A DNA stretch of 64,000 bases from positions 5,551,001 to 5,615,000 of the forward strand of contig NZ_CP107902.1 of assembly GCF_036013935.1 (NCBI RefSeq), read 5' to 3'. This DNA is from Streptomyces sp. NBC_00461. GTDB lineage: Bacteria > Actinomycetota > Actinomycetes > Streptomycetales > Streptomycetaceae. A model generated the notes under the pieces. The model had not been told where the DNA came from. It did not search any database and saw nothing but the letters and a program-made list of their open reading frames with translations. Position numbers and translations under genes: made by a program. This document shows positions 1-9,204 of this stretch, piece after piece. The first letter of the stretch is position 1. Every line of letters starts with the position of its first letter.

Positions 1-1
1 C

Positions 2-1420
2 AACACCAAGCTGATGGACTCCATCTACTTCTACAACGGCACCACGCTGACGGTGAACCTGTTCTTCCCGTCAGTGCTGAACTGGAGCCAGCGCGGCATC
101 ACGGTCACCCAGACCACCAGTTACCCGGTCAGTGACACCACCACCCTGACCGTCACCGGCAACGTCAGCGGATCGTGGTCGATGCGGATCCGCATCCCCG
201 ACTGGACTTCCCATGCCAAAGTCAGCGTCAACGGCGTGGAGCAGAACATCACCACCACCCCGGGTACGTACGCCACTCTGACCCGTGCGTGGGCCGCCGG
301 CGACACGGTCACCGTCCAGCTCCCCATGCAGGTGGCCCTGCACGCCGCCAACGACAACGCCAACGTCGTCGCGGCCACATACGGTCCGGTCGTGCTGGCC
401 GGAAACTACGGCAGCACCACGCTGTCGTCGCTGCCGTCGCTGACCACCTCCTCGGTAGCCCGAACCAGCACCTCCTCGCTGGCCTTCACCGCCACCGCCA
501 ACGGCGCCACGGTCAACCTCGGCCCGTTCCACGACGCGCAGGGCTACAACTACACCGTCTACTGGAACGCCGACGGCTCGGGCGCAGGCGCGACCCAATA
601 CCGTATGGTCAACGCGGCCAGCGGGCTCGTGCTCGGTGTCCAGAACATGTCGACGGCCGACGGTGGGCCGGCCCTGCAGTGGACCGACAACGGCACCGCC
701 GACCACAACTGGGAGATGATCACGGACGGCACCGCTGTCCGGTTCCGCAACGCCAACAGCGGCAAGGTGCTCGGCGTGCAGAACATGTCCACCGCCGATG
801 GCGCGGTGGTCCTGCAGTGGACCGACAGTGGCACCGACGACCACCGCTGGACGATCGTCGACAACGGTGACGGTACGCACAGGATCCGCAATGTGAACAG
901 CACCAAGCTGCTGGCCATCCAGAGCGACTCCACCGCCGTCGGCGCGCAGGCCGTCCAGGACTCGGACAACGGCAGCGCGGACAACCTGTGGCGGTTCGTC
1001 CCCAACGGCGCCCGGCGGATCCAGAACCTGGGCAGCGGCCTGCTGCTCGGCGTACAGAACATGTCCACCGCCGACGGCGGCCTGGTCATCCAGTGGGGCG
1101 ACAACGGCACCGCCGACCACTTGTGGACCGCGGTCGTCGACTCGGGCGGGTACATCCGACTGCGCAACTCCAACAGTGCCAAGGTGCTCGGCCTGGAGAA
1201 CGCCGATACCGCCAACGGCACCCGCGCCGTCCAGTTGCCGGACACCAGCTCCAACGACCGCCTCTGGCGGCTGAAGTACACCGGCAACGGGTACTTCCGC
1301 ATCCAGAGCGCCAACGGCGGCCGTCTCCTCGGCGTAAGCGGTGCCTCCACCTCCGCGGGCGCCCAGGTACTCATCTGGGACGACAACGGCACCAACGACC
1401 ACCTCTGGCGGTTCGTGTGA
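2..1420 (+). CDS. GH127-type (DUF1680) beta-L-arabinofuranosidase, C-terminal part, with two ricin-type lectin domains (5' end outside window)
   Basis: The reading frame is open to the left edge, so only the last 472 residues are visible. Residues 1-190 match the C-terminal beta-sandwich part of DUF1680/GH127 enzymes (opening NTKLMDSIYFYNGTTLTVNL, later MRIRIPDW and an NGV strand). GH127 enzymes remove beta-L-arabinofuranose from plant glycans. From about residue 198 there are six beta-trefoil repeats of the type (L)GVQNMSTADG...QWTDNGTADHNW, which make two ricin-B (CBM13-like) domains that probably bind sugar. The catalytic domain lies off the window, so the family call rests on the beta-sandwich portion. 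A secreted enzyme is likely, and it neighbours GH59 and GH27 genes that would act on the same kind of polysaccharide. An alternative is another DUF1680 family such as GH146. Confidence 0.75.
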   Translation, partial: NTKLMDSIYFYNGTTLTVNLFFPSVLNWSQRGITVTQTTSYPVSDTTTLTVTGNVSGSWSMRIRIPDWTSHAKVSVNGVEQNITTTPGTYATLTRAWAAGDTVTVQLPMQVALHAANDNANVVAATYGPVVLAGNYGSTTLSSLPSLTTSSVARTSTSSLAFTATANGATVNLGPFHDAQGYNYTVYWNADGSGAGATQYRMVNAASGLVLGVQNMSTADGGPALQWTDNGTADHNWEMITDGTAVRFRNANSGKVLGVQNMSTADGAVVLQWTDSGTDDHRWTIVDNGDGTHRIRNVNSTKLLAIQSDSTAVGAQAVQDSDNGSADNLWRFVPNGARRIQNLGSGLLLGVQNMSTADGGLVIQWGDNGTADHLWTAVVDSGGYIRLRNSNSAKVLGLENADTANGTRAVQLPDTSSNDRLWRLKYTGNGYFRIQSANGGRLLGVSGASTSAGAQVLIWDDNGTNDHLWRFV

Positions 1421-2014
1421 CCATGCGGTGACAGTGGACCTGCGACCCGGCAAGCGCCCTCAGCACCAAGAAGAACCAGATCTGGCGCCTGCAAGGCATC
1501 AGCTGACTTGAGGGGCTTCTCCACAGGCAGGCCCCGAGCCGCGCCCGCTCCAGCAAGATCAGCGCCGGGAGGCGTCAACGCAACCCGCGCCGACAATGCT
1601 GACAGGACTAATGACGCCGCGTATGCACGCTTCCAGCGTCCGACCGCTTCACCGAACGGTATTCGGTATATCGATCAGGCCGGCGTCAGCGGGTGCCCTT
1701 GACCGCGACGCCGTACCAGCGGAGGCCATTCACGTGCCGCACACTCGCCCACCTCCGGCTGGCTGCACCGCATCCTCGTCGGCCGCTTCACCGTCCTGCC
1801 GCAGCCGCCCGTCCGACCGGAACAAAGAGATCCATGCGCCGACGAAGGCTCAGCGTGAGCGATGGCCCCACGCCTGGAGCACCTGGGGTCTGCCGTACCG
1901 CACTCGTGCCGCAATGGCGTATCGGCCGCTGTCCGTTGGACAGCCAAGCCTTCCGTGGCCTCGGATCCGTTCGTACCTGTTCTCAATCGATGAACCATCG
2001 CCCTTGGAGACGAC
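1421..2014. other. 594-bp intergenic region with a gene-tail remnant and a dyad
   Basis: No intact gene is seen. At 1455-1506 (+) a short open stretch reads ALSTKKNQIWRLQGIS then stop. It resembles the end of a lectin or galactose-binding module (NQIWRL is a QxW-like motif) and may be a decayed gene tail. The dyad at 1651-1667 is listed separately. The rest probably holds the promoter of the downstream GH59 gene, but no clear -10/-35 pair could be assigned. Confidence 0.4.
1651..1667. promoter_or_regulatory. Inverted repeat ACCGAA-N5-TTCGGT, candidate operator
   Basis: This is a perfect 6-bp dyad with a 5-bp spacer, 347 bp upstream of the GH59 start. Its core CGAA-N5-TTCG recurs in the dyad upstream of the GH27 gene at 7064-7080. 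The arrangement suggests one repressor for both genes, but this is inference from two sites only. Confidence 0.3.
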
Positions 2015-4498
2015 ATGAACCTCAGATCACCGATCCACCGGAGACTCCCAAGACGGACCTCACTCCTGGCCGCCCTCTCCCTCACCGCCGCTGCGCTGGT
2101 GAGCTGGTCGGCGCCGGCGGCACAGGCGGCCACCGCGACCTCGATCACCGTCGACGGCTCCGGCACGGGCCGGACCTTCGACGGTGTGGGCGCGATCTCT
2201 GGCGGCGGCGGCAACACCCGGCTGCTGATCGACTATCCGGAGCCGCAGCGCAGCCAGATCCTCGACTACCTGTTCAAGCCCGGCTACGGCGCCTCGCTCC
2301 AGTCCCTCAAGATCGAGACAGGCGGCGACACCAACACTACTGACGGCGCCGAGGCCAGCCACGAGCACACCCAGGGCGTGGTCGACTGCAACCAGGGCTA
2401 CGAGTGGTGGCTCGCGGAGCAGGCCAAGGCCCGCAATCCCAACATCAAGCTCTACGGGCTCGCCTGGGGCGCGCCCGGCTGGGTCGGTGGCGGCAGCAAC
2501 ACCTTCTTCACCTCCAACGCGATCAGCTACCTGACGGACTGGATGGGCTGCGCCGCCCAGCACAAGCTCAACATCGACTACCTGGGCGGCTGGAACGAGC
2601 GCGGCTTCAACAAGACTTGGTACGAGAACCTCAAGTCCGCCCTGGTCTCCAAGGGCTACGGTGCCACCAAGCTGGTCGCGGCCGACGACAACTGGTCGGT
2701 GGCCGACGCGATGGCCGGCGACCCGACGTTCAAGAACGCGGTGGACGTCGTGGGCGTCCACTACCCCTGCGGCTACAGCAACGGCGGGGCCATCGGCAAC
2801 AACTCCGACTTCAAGAGCTGCGCGAGCACCAGCACCGCGCAGAACCTCGGCAAACCGCTGTGGGCGAGCGAGAACGGGTCGGAGGACGCCGAGGCCGGCG
2901 CGACGTCGGTCGCACGGGCCGTCAACCGGGACTACATCGACGGCCGTATGACGGCCTACTACAACTGGCCGCTCGTCGCCGCGCTCTATCCCAACACCTA
3001 CTTCGCCTTCAACGGGCTGGCCGTCGCCAACCAGCCCTGGTCGGGCCACTACAGCATCGCCAAGACGGCCTGGGTCCTCGCACACACGTCCCAGTTCGCG
3101 CAGATCGGCTGGCAGTACCAGGACTCGGCCAGCGGCTACCTGGGCGGCGCTTCGTCCAACGGCAGCTACGTGACACTGAAGTCGCCGAACCACAGTGACT
3201 ACAGCACCGTCATCGAGACGGTGGACGCCACGGCCGCGCAGACCATGACCGTTCACGTCACGGGCGGCCTGTCCACCGGCCAGGTCCACGTCTGGGGCAC
3301 CAATCTCAACTCGCCCAACGACAGCGACCACTTCGTGCACACCACCGACGTCACCCCCTCCGGTGGCAGTTACACGCTGACACTGCAGCCCGGCTACGTG
3401 TACACGGTCACCACGACGACCGGGCAGGGCAAGGGAACCGCCACCGCGCCCTCGGCGGCCCCGCTGAGCCTGCCGTACTCCAACAACTTCGAGACCCCGG
3501 CGACCACCACGTCCCCGAAGTACTTCACCGACATGAACGGCGCCTTCCAGACCGTGGCCTGCGGCGGAGGGCGCACCGGCACCTGCCTGCGCCAGATGGC
3601 ACCAGCGGCTCCCGTCCGCTGGACCAACGAGAACTACTACGCGCCGTACACCCTCATGGGCGACGACTCATGGGGCAACTACACCGTCACGGCGGACACG
3701 ATGTTCGAGCAGTCCGGAGCCGTGGAGCTGCTGGGGCGCATCGGCATGCAGGGCCGCAACGACAACGGCCTGCAGGCGTACCACCTGCGGGTGAGCAGCA
3801 CCGGCACGTGGTCGATCGTCAAGTCCGTTGTCAACAGCAATAACACGTGGGGGTTCACGACCCTCGCCAGCGGCACTACAACGGCACCGGGCACCAGCCA
3901 GTGGCACACCGTCTCACTGACGATGCAGGGGTCGACCATCAGCGCCAAGCTCGACGGCACGGCTCTGGGCAGTGTCACGGACAACAGCTACACCCACGGC
4001 CGCGCCGGACTGGGCACCGTGGACTCCACCAGTAGCGTGAACGGGGGCGGTTACCAGACACAGCAGTTCGACAACTTCTCCGTCACCCCGGGGAGCAACC
4101 CGATCCCCACCCGTTCGGGCCCCGTGCCCTCCGGCCTCGCCGGCAAGTGCCTCGACCTCAACCAAGGCAACACCACCAACGGCACCGCGGTGCAGCTCTA
4201 CGACTGCAACCAGAAGGCAGGGTCACAGACCTGGACCTACAACGCCGACGGCAGCCTGACCATCGGCGGGAAATGCCTGGATGTCGTAAAGCAGGGCGTG
4301 ACCAACGGCACTCTCGTCGACATCTGGACCTGCAACGGCGGAGACAACCAGAAGTGGACTCCGCAGGCTGACGGCAGCCTGCGCAGCATGCAGTCCGGAC
4401 GCTGCCTGGACGTCCCCGGCGGCAGCACCGCCAACCTCACCCAGCTGAACATCTGGTCCTGCAACAACGGCACCAACCAGAAATGGACCCTGCCGTAG
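2015..4498 (+). CDS. Secreted GH59 galactosidase (galactocerebrosidase-like) with C-terminal ricin-type lectin domain
   Basis: 827 residues. The ATG follows GGAG by 7 bases. Residues 1-39 form an export signal with an arginine-rich start (RRLPRRTSLL) and an AQA cleavage site. Residues ~45-345 form the TIM barrel of GH59, the family of animal galactosylceramidase. The expected acid/base is Glu195 (WNER) and the expected nucleophile is Glu286 (LWASENG), placed by analogy with mammalian GALC. A beta-sandwich and a LamG-like lectin region follow (about 350-690), as in GALC. Residues 700-827 are a ricin-B domain with three QxW repeats (SQTW, NQKW, NQKW). The substrate in a soil actinomycete is more likely beta-galactan or arabinogalactan than galactolipid; that is inference from the flanking arabinose- and galactose-specific genes. 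Confidence 0.88.
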   Translation: MNLRSPIHRRLPRRTSLLAALSLTAAALVSWSAPAAQAATATSITVDGSGTGRTFDGVGAISGGGGNTRLLIDYPEPQRSQILDYLFKPGYGASLQSLKIETGGDTNTTDGAEASHEHTQGVVDCNQGYEWWLAEQAKARNPNIKLYGLAWGAPGWVGGGSNTFFTSNAISYLTDWMGCAAQHKLNIDYLGGWNERGFNKTWYENLKSALVSKGYGATKLVAADDNWSVADAMAGDPTFKNAVDVVGVHYPCGYSNGGAIGNNSDFKSCASTSTAQNLGKPLWASENGSEDAEAGATSVARAVNRDYIDGRMTAYYNWPLVAALYPNTYFAFNGLAVANQPWSGHYSIAKTAWVLAHTSQFAQIGWQYQDSASGYLGGASSNGSYVTLKSPNHSDYSTVIETVDATAAQTMTVHVTGGLSTGQVHVWGTNLNSPNDSDHFVHTTDVTPSGGSYTLTLQPGYVYTVTTTTGQGKGTATAPSAAPLSLPYSNNFETPATTTSPKYFTDMNGAFQTVACGGGRTGTCLRQMAPAAPVRWTNENYYAPYTLMGDDSWGNYTVTADTMFEQSGAVELLGRIGMQGRNDNGLQAYHLRVSSTGTWSIVKSVVNSNNTWGFTTLASGTTTAPGTSQWHTVSLTMQGSTISAKLDGTALGSVTDNSYTHGRAGLGTVDSTSSVNGGGYQTQQFDNFSVTPGSNPIPTRSGPVPSGLAGKCLDLNQGNTTNGTAVQLYDCNQKAGSQTWTYNADGSLTIGGKCLDVVKQGVTNGTLVDIWTCNGGDNQKWTPQADGSLRSMQSGRCLDVPGGSTANLTQLNIWSCNNGTNQKWTLP

Positions 4499-5300
4499 GC
4501 GAGCAGCGCAGGTCTCAGGGACTGGGCCGCAGCCCCGCGCGCCCAGCCCCCTGTGAGGTCGCCGAGCATTTCCCGCGTTCTCTTATGCCGCTCCCTGCAA
4601 GCTCGTAGGCCGAGCGCCGAAGGGCGAATCCTCTGAAGCTTGTAGGGTTGCCACAATCGGTGTGGCGGGCACGTGAGACGCCAGCGCTCGCGGCCGTGGC
4701 GCTCACGGTGGCCGGACGCCTTGGGTGACGTCGTTGTCGGCGGTCATGCATTCCCCAGGATCTTCATGATCAGCGTCACGTAATTCCCCACCTGGGCTGG
4801 GGCCGTGACGGGCCGCCCGACCACTGAGTGTGCGGCTGGTCCGGTCGGTCAAGGGCGCCTTCGGCGGCGCTCCGCGCTGGCCTTGCGGCCACCCTGGACA
4901 GCCCTGACCAGCCTGAACGACGGTCTGGCTATCGGGCGGCCCGGGAACTCTGGCGCCCTGGGGATCTCGACGCACGGTCACCGTCCCCATGTCCGCGACG
5001 GTCGCGGCGTCAGCGTCCCCCTGGCCCATTACATGACGTTCTGGGCGGGGAATTGGCTGACCGTCGACACCGTCGTCGATCGGGCCGGGCACCGTGCGGC
5101 CAGTGCGACTTTCTGTACTGGTTCAAGGCCCGCGCACGGCGAGGGCGCGCGCCGCCTCTCCGGCGCGGCCTGCCTCCTGTCTGCGCCCCGGCTGGCCGCG
5201 CCCGACAGCGCGCTACGTGGGCAGCCCCCGCAGCTTGGTCTACTGTCGGGGACTGCCCTTTTCCGATCGGGTAGCTCCCTGCGCGGGCAGGGGCGGCGGG
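4499..5300. other. 802-bp region between convergent GH59 and GH27 genes, no intact gene
   Basis: No convincing gene is present. On the minus strand near 4740-4790 a short open stretch ends in QVGNYVTLIMKILGNA-stop and looks like a decayed gene tail. An 18-bp sequence at 4707-4724 recurs exactly at 13759-13776 near the other end of the island. No strong terminator hairpin was recognised. Confidence 0.35.
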
Positions 5301-6953
5301 TTACGGGAGTGTGGTCCACTTCTGGTTGTTCTGGCCGTTGCAGGTCCACAGGATGAGCGGGGTCCCGTTGGTGGTTCCTGCCTGGTCGGCGTCCAGGCAC
5401 AGCCCGGCGTGAACGTTGCGGATCGACCCGTCGGCCTGCGTGGTCCACTTCTGGTTGTCCTGGCCGTTGCAGGGCCAGATGATGACCTGCGTGCCGTTGG
5501 TGGTGCCCTGGTCGGAGGCGTCCAGGCACTTGTCGCCGTAGACGCGGATCTCGCCTCCGGCCCACGTGGTCCACTTCTGGTTGGCGGCGGTGTGGCAGTC
5601 CCAGATCAGCGTCGTCGACCCGGCCGCGGTGGAGGCCTCGTCCACATCCAGGCAGCGGCCGGACCCGGTACCGCGCAGGCGGGCGGTGGTGGAGGCCAGC
5701 GGGCTGCCGCCGGTCATCTTGAACACGGCGACACCGTGCGCCGGGACGCTCGCCGAGATCGGGCCGGAGGTGCTCTGCGTGCCGCCGGTCCACAGGTCGG
5801 TGAGGGTGAACGGCCCTCCGGTGAGGCCGACCTGCGCGGCCGTGGCGGTGATGGTCGCGGTGCTGCTGCCCCGGTTGAACAGGCCCACGGCGACCGAGCC
5901 GTCGGACAGGGGCTTGGCGAACACCTCGGTGTTGCCGTCGTCGCGCACCCGGCGCCCGCCCGCGCCCAGCGAGTCCTGGTTCACCGCCAGCAGGCGGGGG
6001 TTGCGCAGGATCGCGCTCACGTCGCTGGACATGGTCCGGATGTCGTTGCCCGCGATGAGGGGGGCCGAGAGCAGCGACCACAGGGCGAAGTGGGACTGGG
6101 ACTCGGTCAGCGTCAGACCGGGGCGGCCGACGACGAGCATGTCGGGGTCGTTCCAGTGGCCAGGACCCGACTGAGCGGCCAGCGGCGCGTCGATGTCGAG
6201 GACGTTGCCCACGCCCATCGGGTAACTGTTGGTGTTGCCGTTCTGCCAGACGTCGAGCAGGTCCTCGGTCGTCCGCCACAGGTCGGCGACCTCGCCCCAG
6301 TTGTATGTGGAGCCGGTGATGGCGTGCAGGCTGTTGGGGTTGATGCTGTAGATGATCGGGCGGCCGGTGGCGCGCAGGGCGTCGCGCATGAGGGTGAACT
6401 GTGCGACCTGCTGGTCCCGGGTGCCGCTGGAGGAGCACCAGTCGTACTTGAGGTAGTCCACGCCCCATGAGGCGAACGAGGCGGCGTCCTGGGCTTCGTG
6501 GCCCTTGCTGCCGGTGGAGCCGGGGTAGTTGCCCACGGCCTGGGCGCAGGTGCGTTCGTTGGGCGCCTCGTAGATGCCGAACTTCAGGCCCTTGCTGTGG
6601 ATGTAGTCCCCGAGCGCCTTCATGCCGCTGGGGAACTTGTTCGGGTCGGCCTGCAGGTTGCCCGCGCCGTCACGCTGCGGGTTGAACCAGCAGTCGTCGA
6701 CGACGACGTACTGGTAGCCCGCGGCCTTCATGCCCGAGGACACCATCGCGTCGGCGGCCTGGCGGACCTGCGTCTCGTTGACACCGCATCCGAAGCTGTT
6801 CCAGCTGTTCCAGCCCAGCGGCGGGGTGAGCGCGGGGCTGCCCGGCGCGGCCTCGGCGGTCGTGCCGGCGGAGGCGGTGACGCAGGCGGAGAGGGTCAGT
6901 GCGGTGGCTGCGAGGAGGCGCAACATTCGTCTGTGTGACCGTATGGGAACCAT
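5301..6953 (-). CDS. Secreted GH27 glycosidase (alpha-galactosidase / beta-L-arabinopyranosidase type) with ricin-type lectin domain
   Basis: 550 residues from the ATG at 6953, which follows AGGAAGGAA; an upstream in-frame start at 7016 lacks such a site. The signal sequence ends near AEA-AP (residue ~36), but LSAC at 21-24 could also serve as a lipobox. The GH27 barrel spans about 40-310: PPLGWNSWN at the start, nucleophile Asp171 in YLKYDWC, and probable acid/base Asp231 in WRTTED. Where alpha-galactosidases have Ser-Asp (GIYSDAG) this protein has GIYEAPNERTC, with Glu129. From memory, such a Glu marks the S. avermitilis GH27 beta-L-arabinopyranosidase, so that activity is plausible. Residues ~415-550 form a ricin-B domain with repeated NQKW motifs. 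The gene points toward the GH59 gene. Confidence 0.88.
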   Translation of the reverse strand: MVPIRSHRRMLRLLAATALTLSACVTASAGTTAEAAPGSPALTPPLGWNSWNSFGCGVNETQVRQAADAMVSSGMKAAGYQYVVVDDCWFNPQRDGAGNLQADPNKFPSGMKALGDYIHSKGLKFGIYEAPNERTCAQAVGNYPGSTGSKGHEAQDAASFASWGVDYLKYDWCSSSGTRDQQVAQFTLMRDALRATGRPIIYSINPNSLHAITGSTYNWGEVADLWRTTEDLLDVWQNGNTNSYPMGVGNVLDIDAPLAAQSGPGHWNDPDMLVVGRPGLTLTESQSHFALWSLLSAPLIAGNDIRTMSSDVSAILRNPRLLAVNQDSLGAGGRRVRDDGNTEVFAKPLSDGSVAVGLFNRGSSTATITATAAQVGLTGGPFTLTDLWTGGTQSTSGPISASVPAHGVAVFKMTGGSPLASTTARLRGTGSGRCLDVDEASTAAGSTTLIWDCHTAANQKWTTWAGGEIRVYGDKCLDASDQGTTNGTQVIIWPCNGQDNQKWTTQADGSIRNVHAGLCLDADQAGTTNGTPLILWTCNGQNNQKWTTLP

Positions 6954-7405
6954 GGAGGGTTCCTTCCTGGAGGCAGAGCGGAAGCCGCTCGTTGTGGGCC
7001 TGGCGGGCACGGTCACGAGCTTGTGGTCATGTGCGCGACTGTACGGCTTTGCGTGTTCTGGGCGTCGAATTGTGTTCGACTATGTGGCGTCTCGGATCAT
7101 AGAGAGGCGTAGGGGCGTGTCAATACCTCCCGCAAAATCTCGCGCTCGCGGGCCGCAGAGGCATCCGATCGGGAAAGCGGTTGCCATGGCCGCTGTGCAG
7201 GGCGCGCCGAGGGAGTGGCATTGGGTGGCCGGAAGGGCAATCCGGCCCTGTGCGTTTCCACCGGCTCCCTCTTCCGGGGTGGCGGAGAAGACTGGGACAC
7301 GCAAGTGCCGGAGAGTTGCAGGTTGCCCGCCTGCCGGGCAGGGAGCGGAATCCCTACCAGTACACGCCCCGGGGCGTACGCCCTGGCCTTGATCGGCTAC
7401 ACCAC
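6954..7405. other. Promoter side of the GH27 gene and decayed sequence
   Basis: It contains the GH27 ribosome-binding site and presumably its promoter, plus the dyad at 7064-7080. Beyond ~7100 it is non-coding sequence that merges into the transposase remnant. No intact gene is seen. Confidence 0.4.
7064..7080. promoter_or_regulatory. Inverted repeat GTCGAA-N5-TTCGAC upstream of the GH27 gene, candidate operator
   Basis: This is a perfect 6-bp dyad with a 5-bp spacer, 111 bp upstream of the GH27 start codon. It shares the core CGAA-N5-TTCG and the spacer length with the dyad upstream of the GH59 gene. A role in sugar-responsive repression is inferred; no regulator gene for it is seen in the window. 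Confidence 0.35.
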
Positions 7406-7664
7406 TCAGCGGGACGCCATCGGGTAGCCGAACTCCACGCTCTCGCCCACTCGCTTGGGATAAGGCCAGGTGAGTGCCTCGTCGTCGGGCACGTGCAGCA
7501 AAAGTGCCGTCCACGGCCACGGTCCGAAGCCCTCGGTAGAACGAACCGGCCTGCCCGAGGTGGGCGACGGGCCCGGCGAGGATCTCGAACAGCCGCCGCA
7601 GCGGTGCTGCCCCGACCCTGCCCGCCGAACCGGCCGCCGTGAGCACCAACCAGATCGGCGTCAC
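7406..7664 (-). pseudogene. IS4-type transposase remnant (frameshifted, truncated)
   Basis: The minus-strand reading gives GAAPLRRLFEILAGPVAHLG, then SFYRGLRTVAVDGTF. After a one-base frame change near 7501 it continues as LHVPDDEALTWPYPKRVGES and VEFGYPMASR-stop. This order (LGAAPL..LF, GLR.VAVDGT, VPDDE, YPKR.GE..EFGYP) is typical of the front half of IS4/IS5-type DDE transposases of Streptomyces. VAVDGT contains the first catalytic Asp. The N-terminus is lost upstream of ~7640 and everything after EFGYP is missing. No inverted repeats are recognisable. It marks past insertion activity in the island. Confidence 0.7.
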
Positions 7665-7752
7665 CCCGCCGCCGATGGGCTGGGCGTCCTGGAACTGGCC
7701 GCCGTCGATGGCTGCGGATGCTGTTGCCCGGTGATGGGCGGTGGCAGCCCGT

Positions 7753-9072
7753 TCAGCCGGTGGCGGGGTATACGAACAGCTTGGTCTTCCAGCCGTCCAC
7801 CTTCGCCAGGGCGAGGCCCGCCGAGCCGTTCACCAGGACCGGGGCGATGCGGGGGCTGGCGGGCAGGTCTTGGCCCGTGCGTGCGTCCAGGGCGACCGGA
7901 CCGTTCTCGGTCTTGCCGTAGGCCCGGCCGTGCCAGGCGGTGGTGATCTCGGGGGCGATGCGGTCGGCCTGTTTGTCGGGTAGTTGCCACAGCGTCCTGC
8001 CGGTGGTGGCGTCCAGGCCGAAGGCGGCGTCGTCGTCCGTGCCGGCGCCGGTGCCGTGGCAGACGAGCGTGCTCTTCTCGTCGTACACGCAGGTGCCCTT
8101 CGAGAGTTGGATGGGCAGTTGTTGTCCGGTCTTGCCGGTGGCGGGGTCGAGGAGCTGGACGTAGGGCTTCTCGCTGCCAAAGTGGCCGCCCTGGAGGAGG
8201 ACGAAATGCGGGCCCAGCGCGGACACGGTCTGGCTGACCATGGATTGGCCCTGCCAGCGGGGCGCGCCGGTGGCTGCGTCGTGTCCGGCGGCGAGCGTTT
8301 CGTGGTTCTCCGTGGTCCAGCCGACCGCGGTGCCCTCGGCGATTCCTGTGGCCGCGAATCCGTCCTGGACCCAGATCTGGCGATGGGTTGTCAGGTCGAT
8401 TCCGTAGGTGACGGCGTGGGAGTTGCTGTCGGACACCGCCACCAGGCCGGTGTTCCCGTTGGCGCCGACTGCTGTGGCGGTCAGCTCGGCGTTCGGTTCG
8501 TCGGCCCACTCCGGCAGCCGCAGGGTCACCTGCCATCGCACCTTGGCGGCGTCGGGGTCGCTGGCGGTGATCTCAACTGCCTTGTGGGAGGCCTGGGTTC
8601 CCGTACCGGACTGTTCGACCGGGAACGGTGTCAGCAGGGCCGGTGTGCCGCCGATGGTGACGATCGCGGGCGCCCCGGCCTTGTGCTCGGTGCCGTCGCC
8701 CTCGACCAGTGCTTTGCCTGCGGGCTCGATGGTTGCCCTGACGTGTCCGTTGGTGGTGTCGATGGCCTGCACGTGATCGAACGCGCCTACGAACGCCGTG
8801 CTTTTGTACAGAGTGACCGGGGGCGGCCCGACGAGTCTGTTGTCGAGGTCCAGGATGTCCACGATCAGCCCGTCGGGCATTTCGGCGCCCGTCGTCGCGA
8901 ACGTCGCCGGCGGATCGTGGACGGGCCGCGACGTGCGTGCGGCGGCCGGCGGGGCGTCGCCGGCCGCCTGGGAGTCCTCGCCCGAACCGCAGGCCGTCAG
9001 CACGCTGCCGACAAGCGCCACGGCCGCGAGCATCAAACCCCTTGAGGGCTGAGGTATTTGGGAGTTTCGCAT
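7753..9072 (-). CDS. Lipoprotein with PQQ-like beta-propeller repeats
   Basis: 439 residues. The ATG at 9072 follows a GGGGGA site. A type II signal ends in LTAC, with lipidation expected at Cys28, followed by a flexible Ala/Asp-rich stretch. The remainder is a series of four-stranded blade-like repeats with motifs such as AIDTTNGHVRATI, LDPATGKTGQQL and LDATTGRTLWQLP. This matches the PQQ-binding-like or WD40-like propeller lipoproteins common in Streptomyces. Such proteins sit on the outer face of the membrane, and their ligand is usually unknown. A role in sensing or binding is possible, but nothing nearby shows it. There is no link to the GH genes other than location. Confidence 0.8.
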   Translation of the reverse strand: MRNSQIPQPSRGLMLAAVALVGSVLTACGSGEDSQAAGDAPPAAARTSRPVHDPPATFATTGAEMPDGLIVDILDLDNRLVGPPPVTLYKSTAFVGAFDHVQAIDTTNGHVRATIEPAGKALVEGDGTEHKAGAPAIVTIGGTPALLTPFPVEQSGTGTQASHKAVEITASDPDAAKVRWQVTLRLPEWADEPNAELTATAVGANGNTGLVAVSDSNSHAVTYGIDLTTHRQIWVQDGFAATGIAEGTAVGWTTENHETLAAGHDAATGAPRWQGQSMVSQTVSALGPHFVLLQGGHFGSEKPYVQLLDPATGKTGQQLPIQLSKGTCVYDEKSTLVCHGTGAGTDDDAAFGLDATTGRTLWQLPDKQADRIAPEITTAWHGRAYGKTENGPVALDARTGQDLPASPRIAPVLVNGSAGLALAKVDGWKTKLFVYPATG

Positions 9073-9204
9073 GGGTGTCCCCCGTCCAGTTCATTCCAAA
9101 CGGTGGTCACCTTAGTGCCCCCGCTCCGGCACGGCTCGTGACGGGGGAAGCCAACCCGTGTTCAGACGGCAGGTCCGCCCACGCCACCCCCGTGACGTTG
9201 CCCG

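Noticed and set aside
5029..6468. 479-codon frame overlapping the GH27 gene on the same strand
   Set aside because: It is an Arg/Pro-rich frame offset within the GH27 coding sequence; the GH27 frame has all family motifs.
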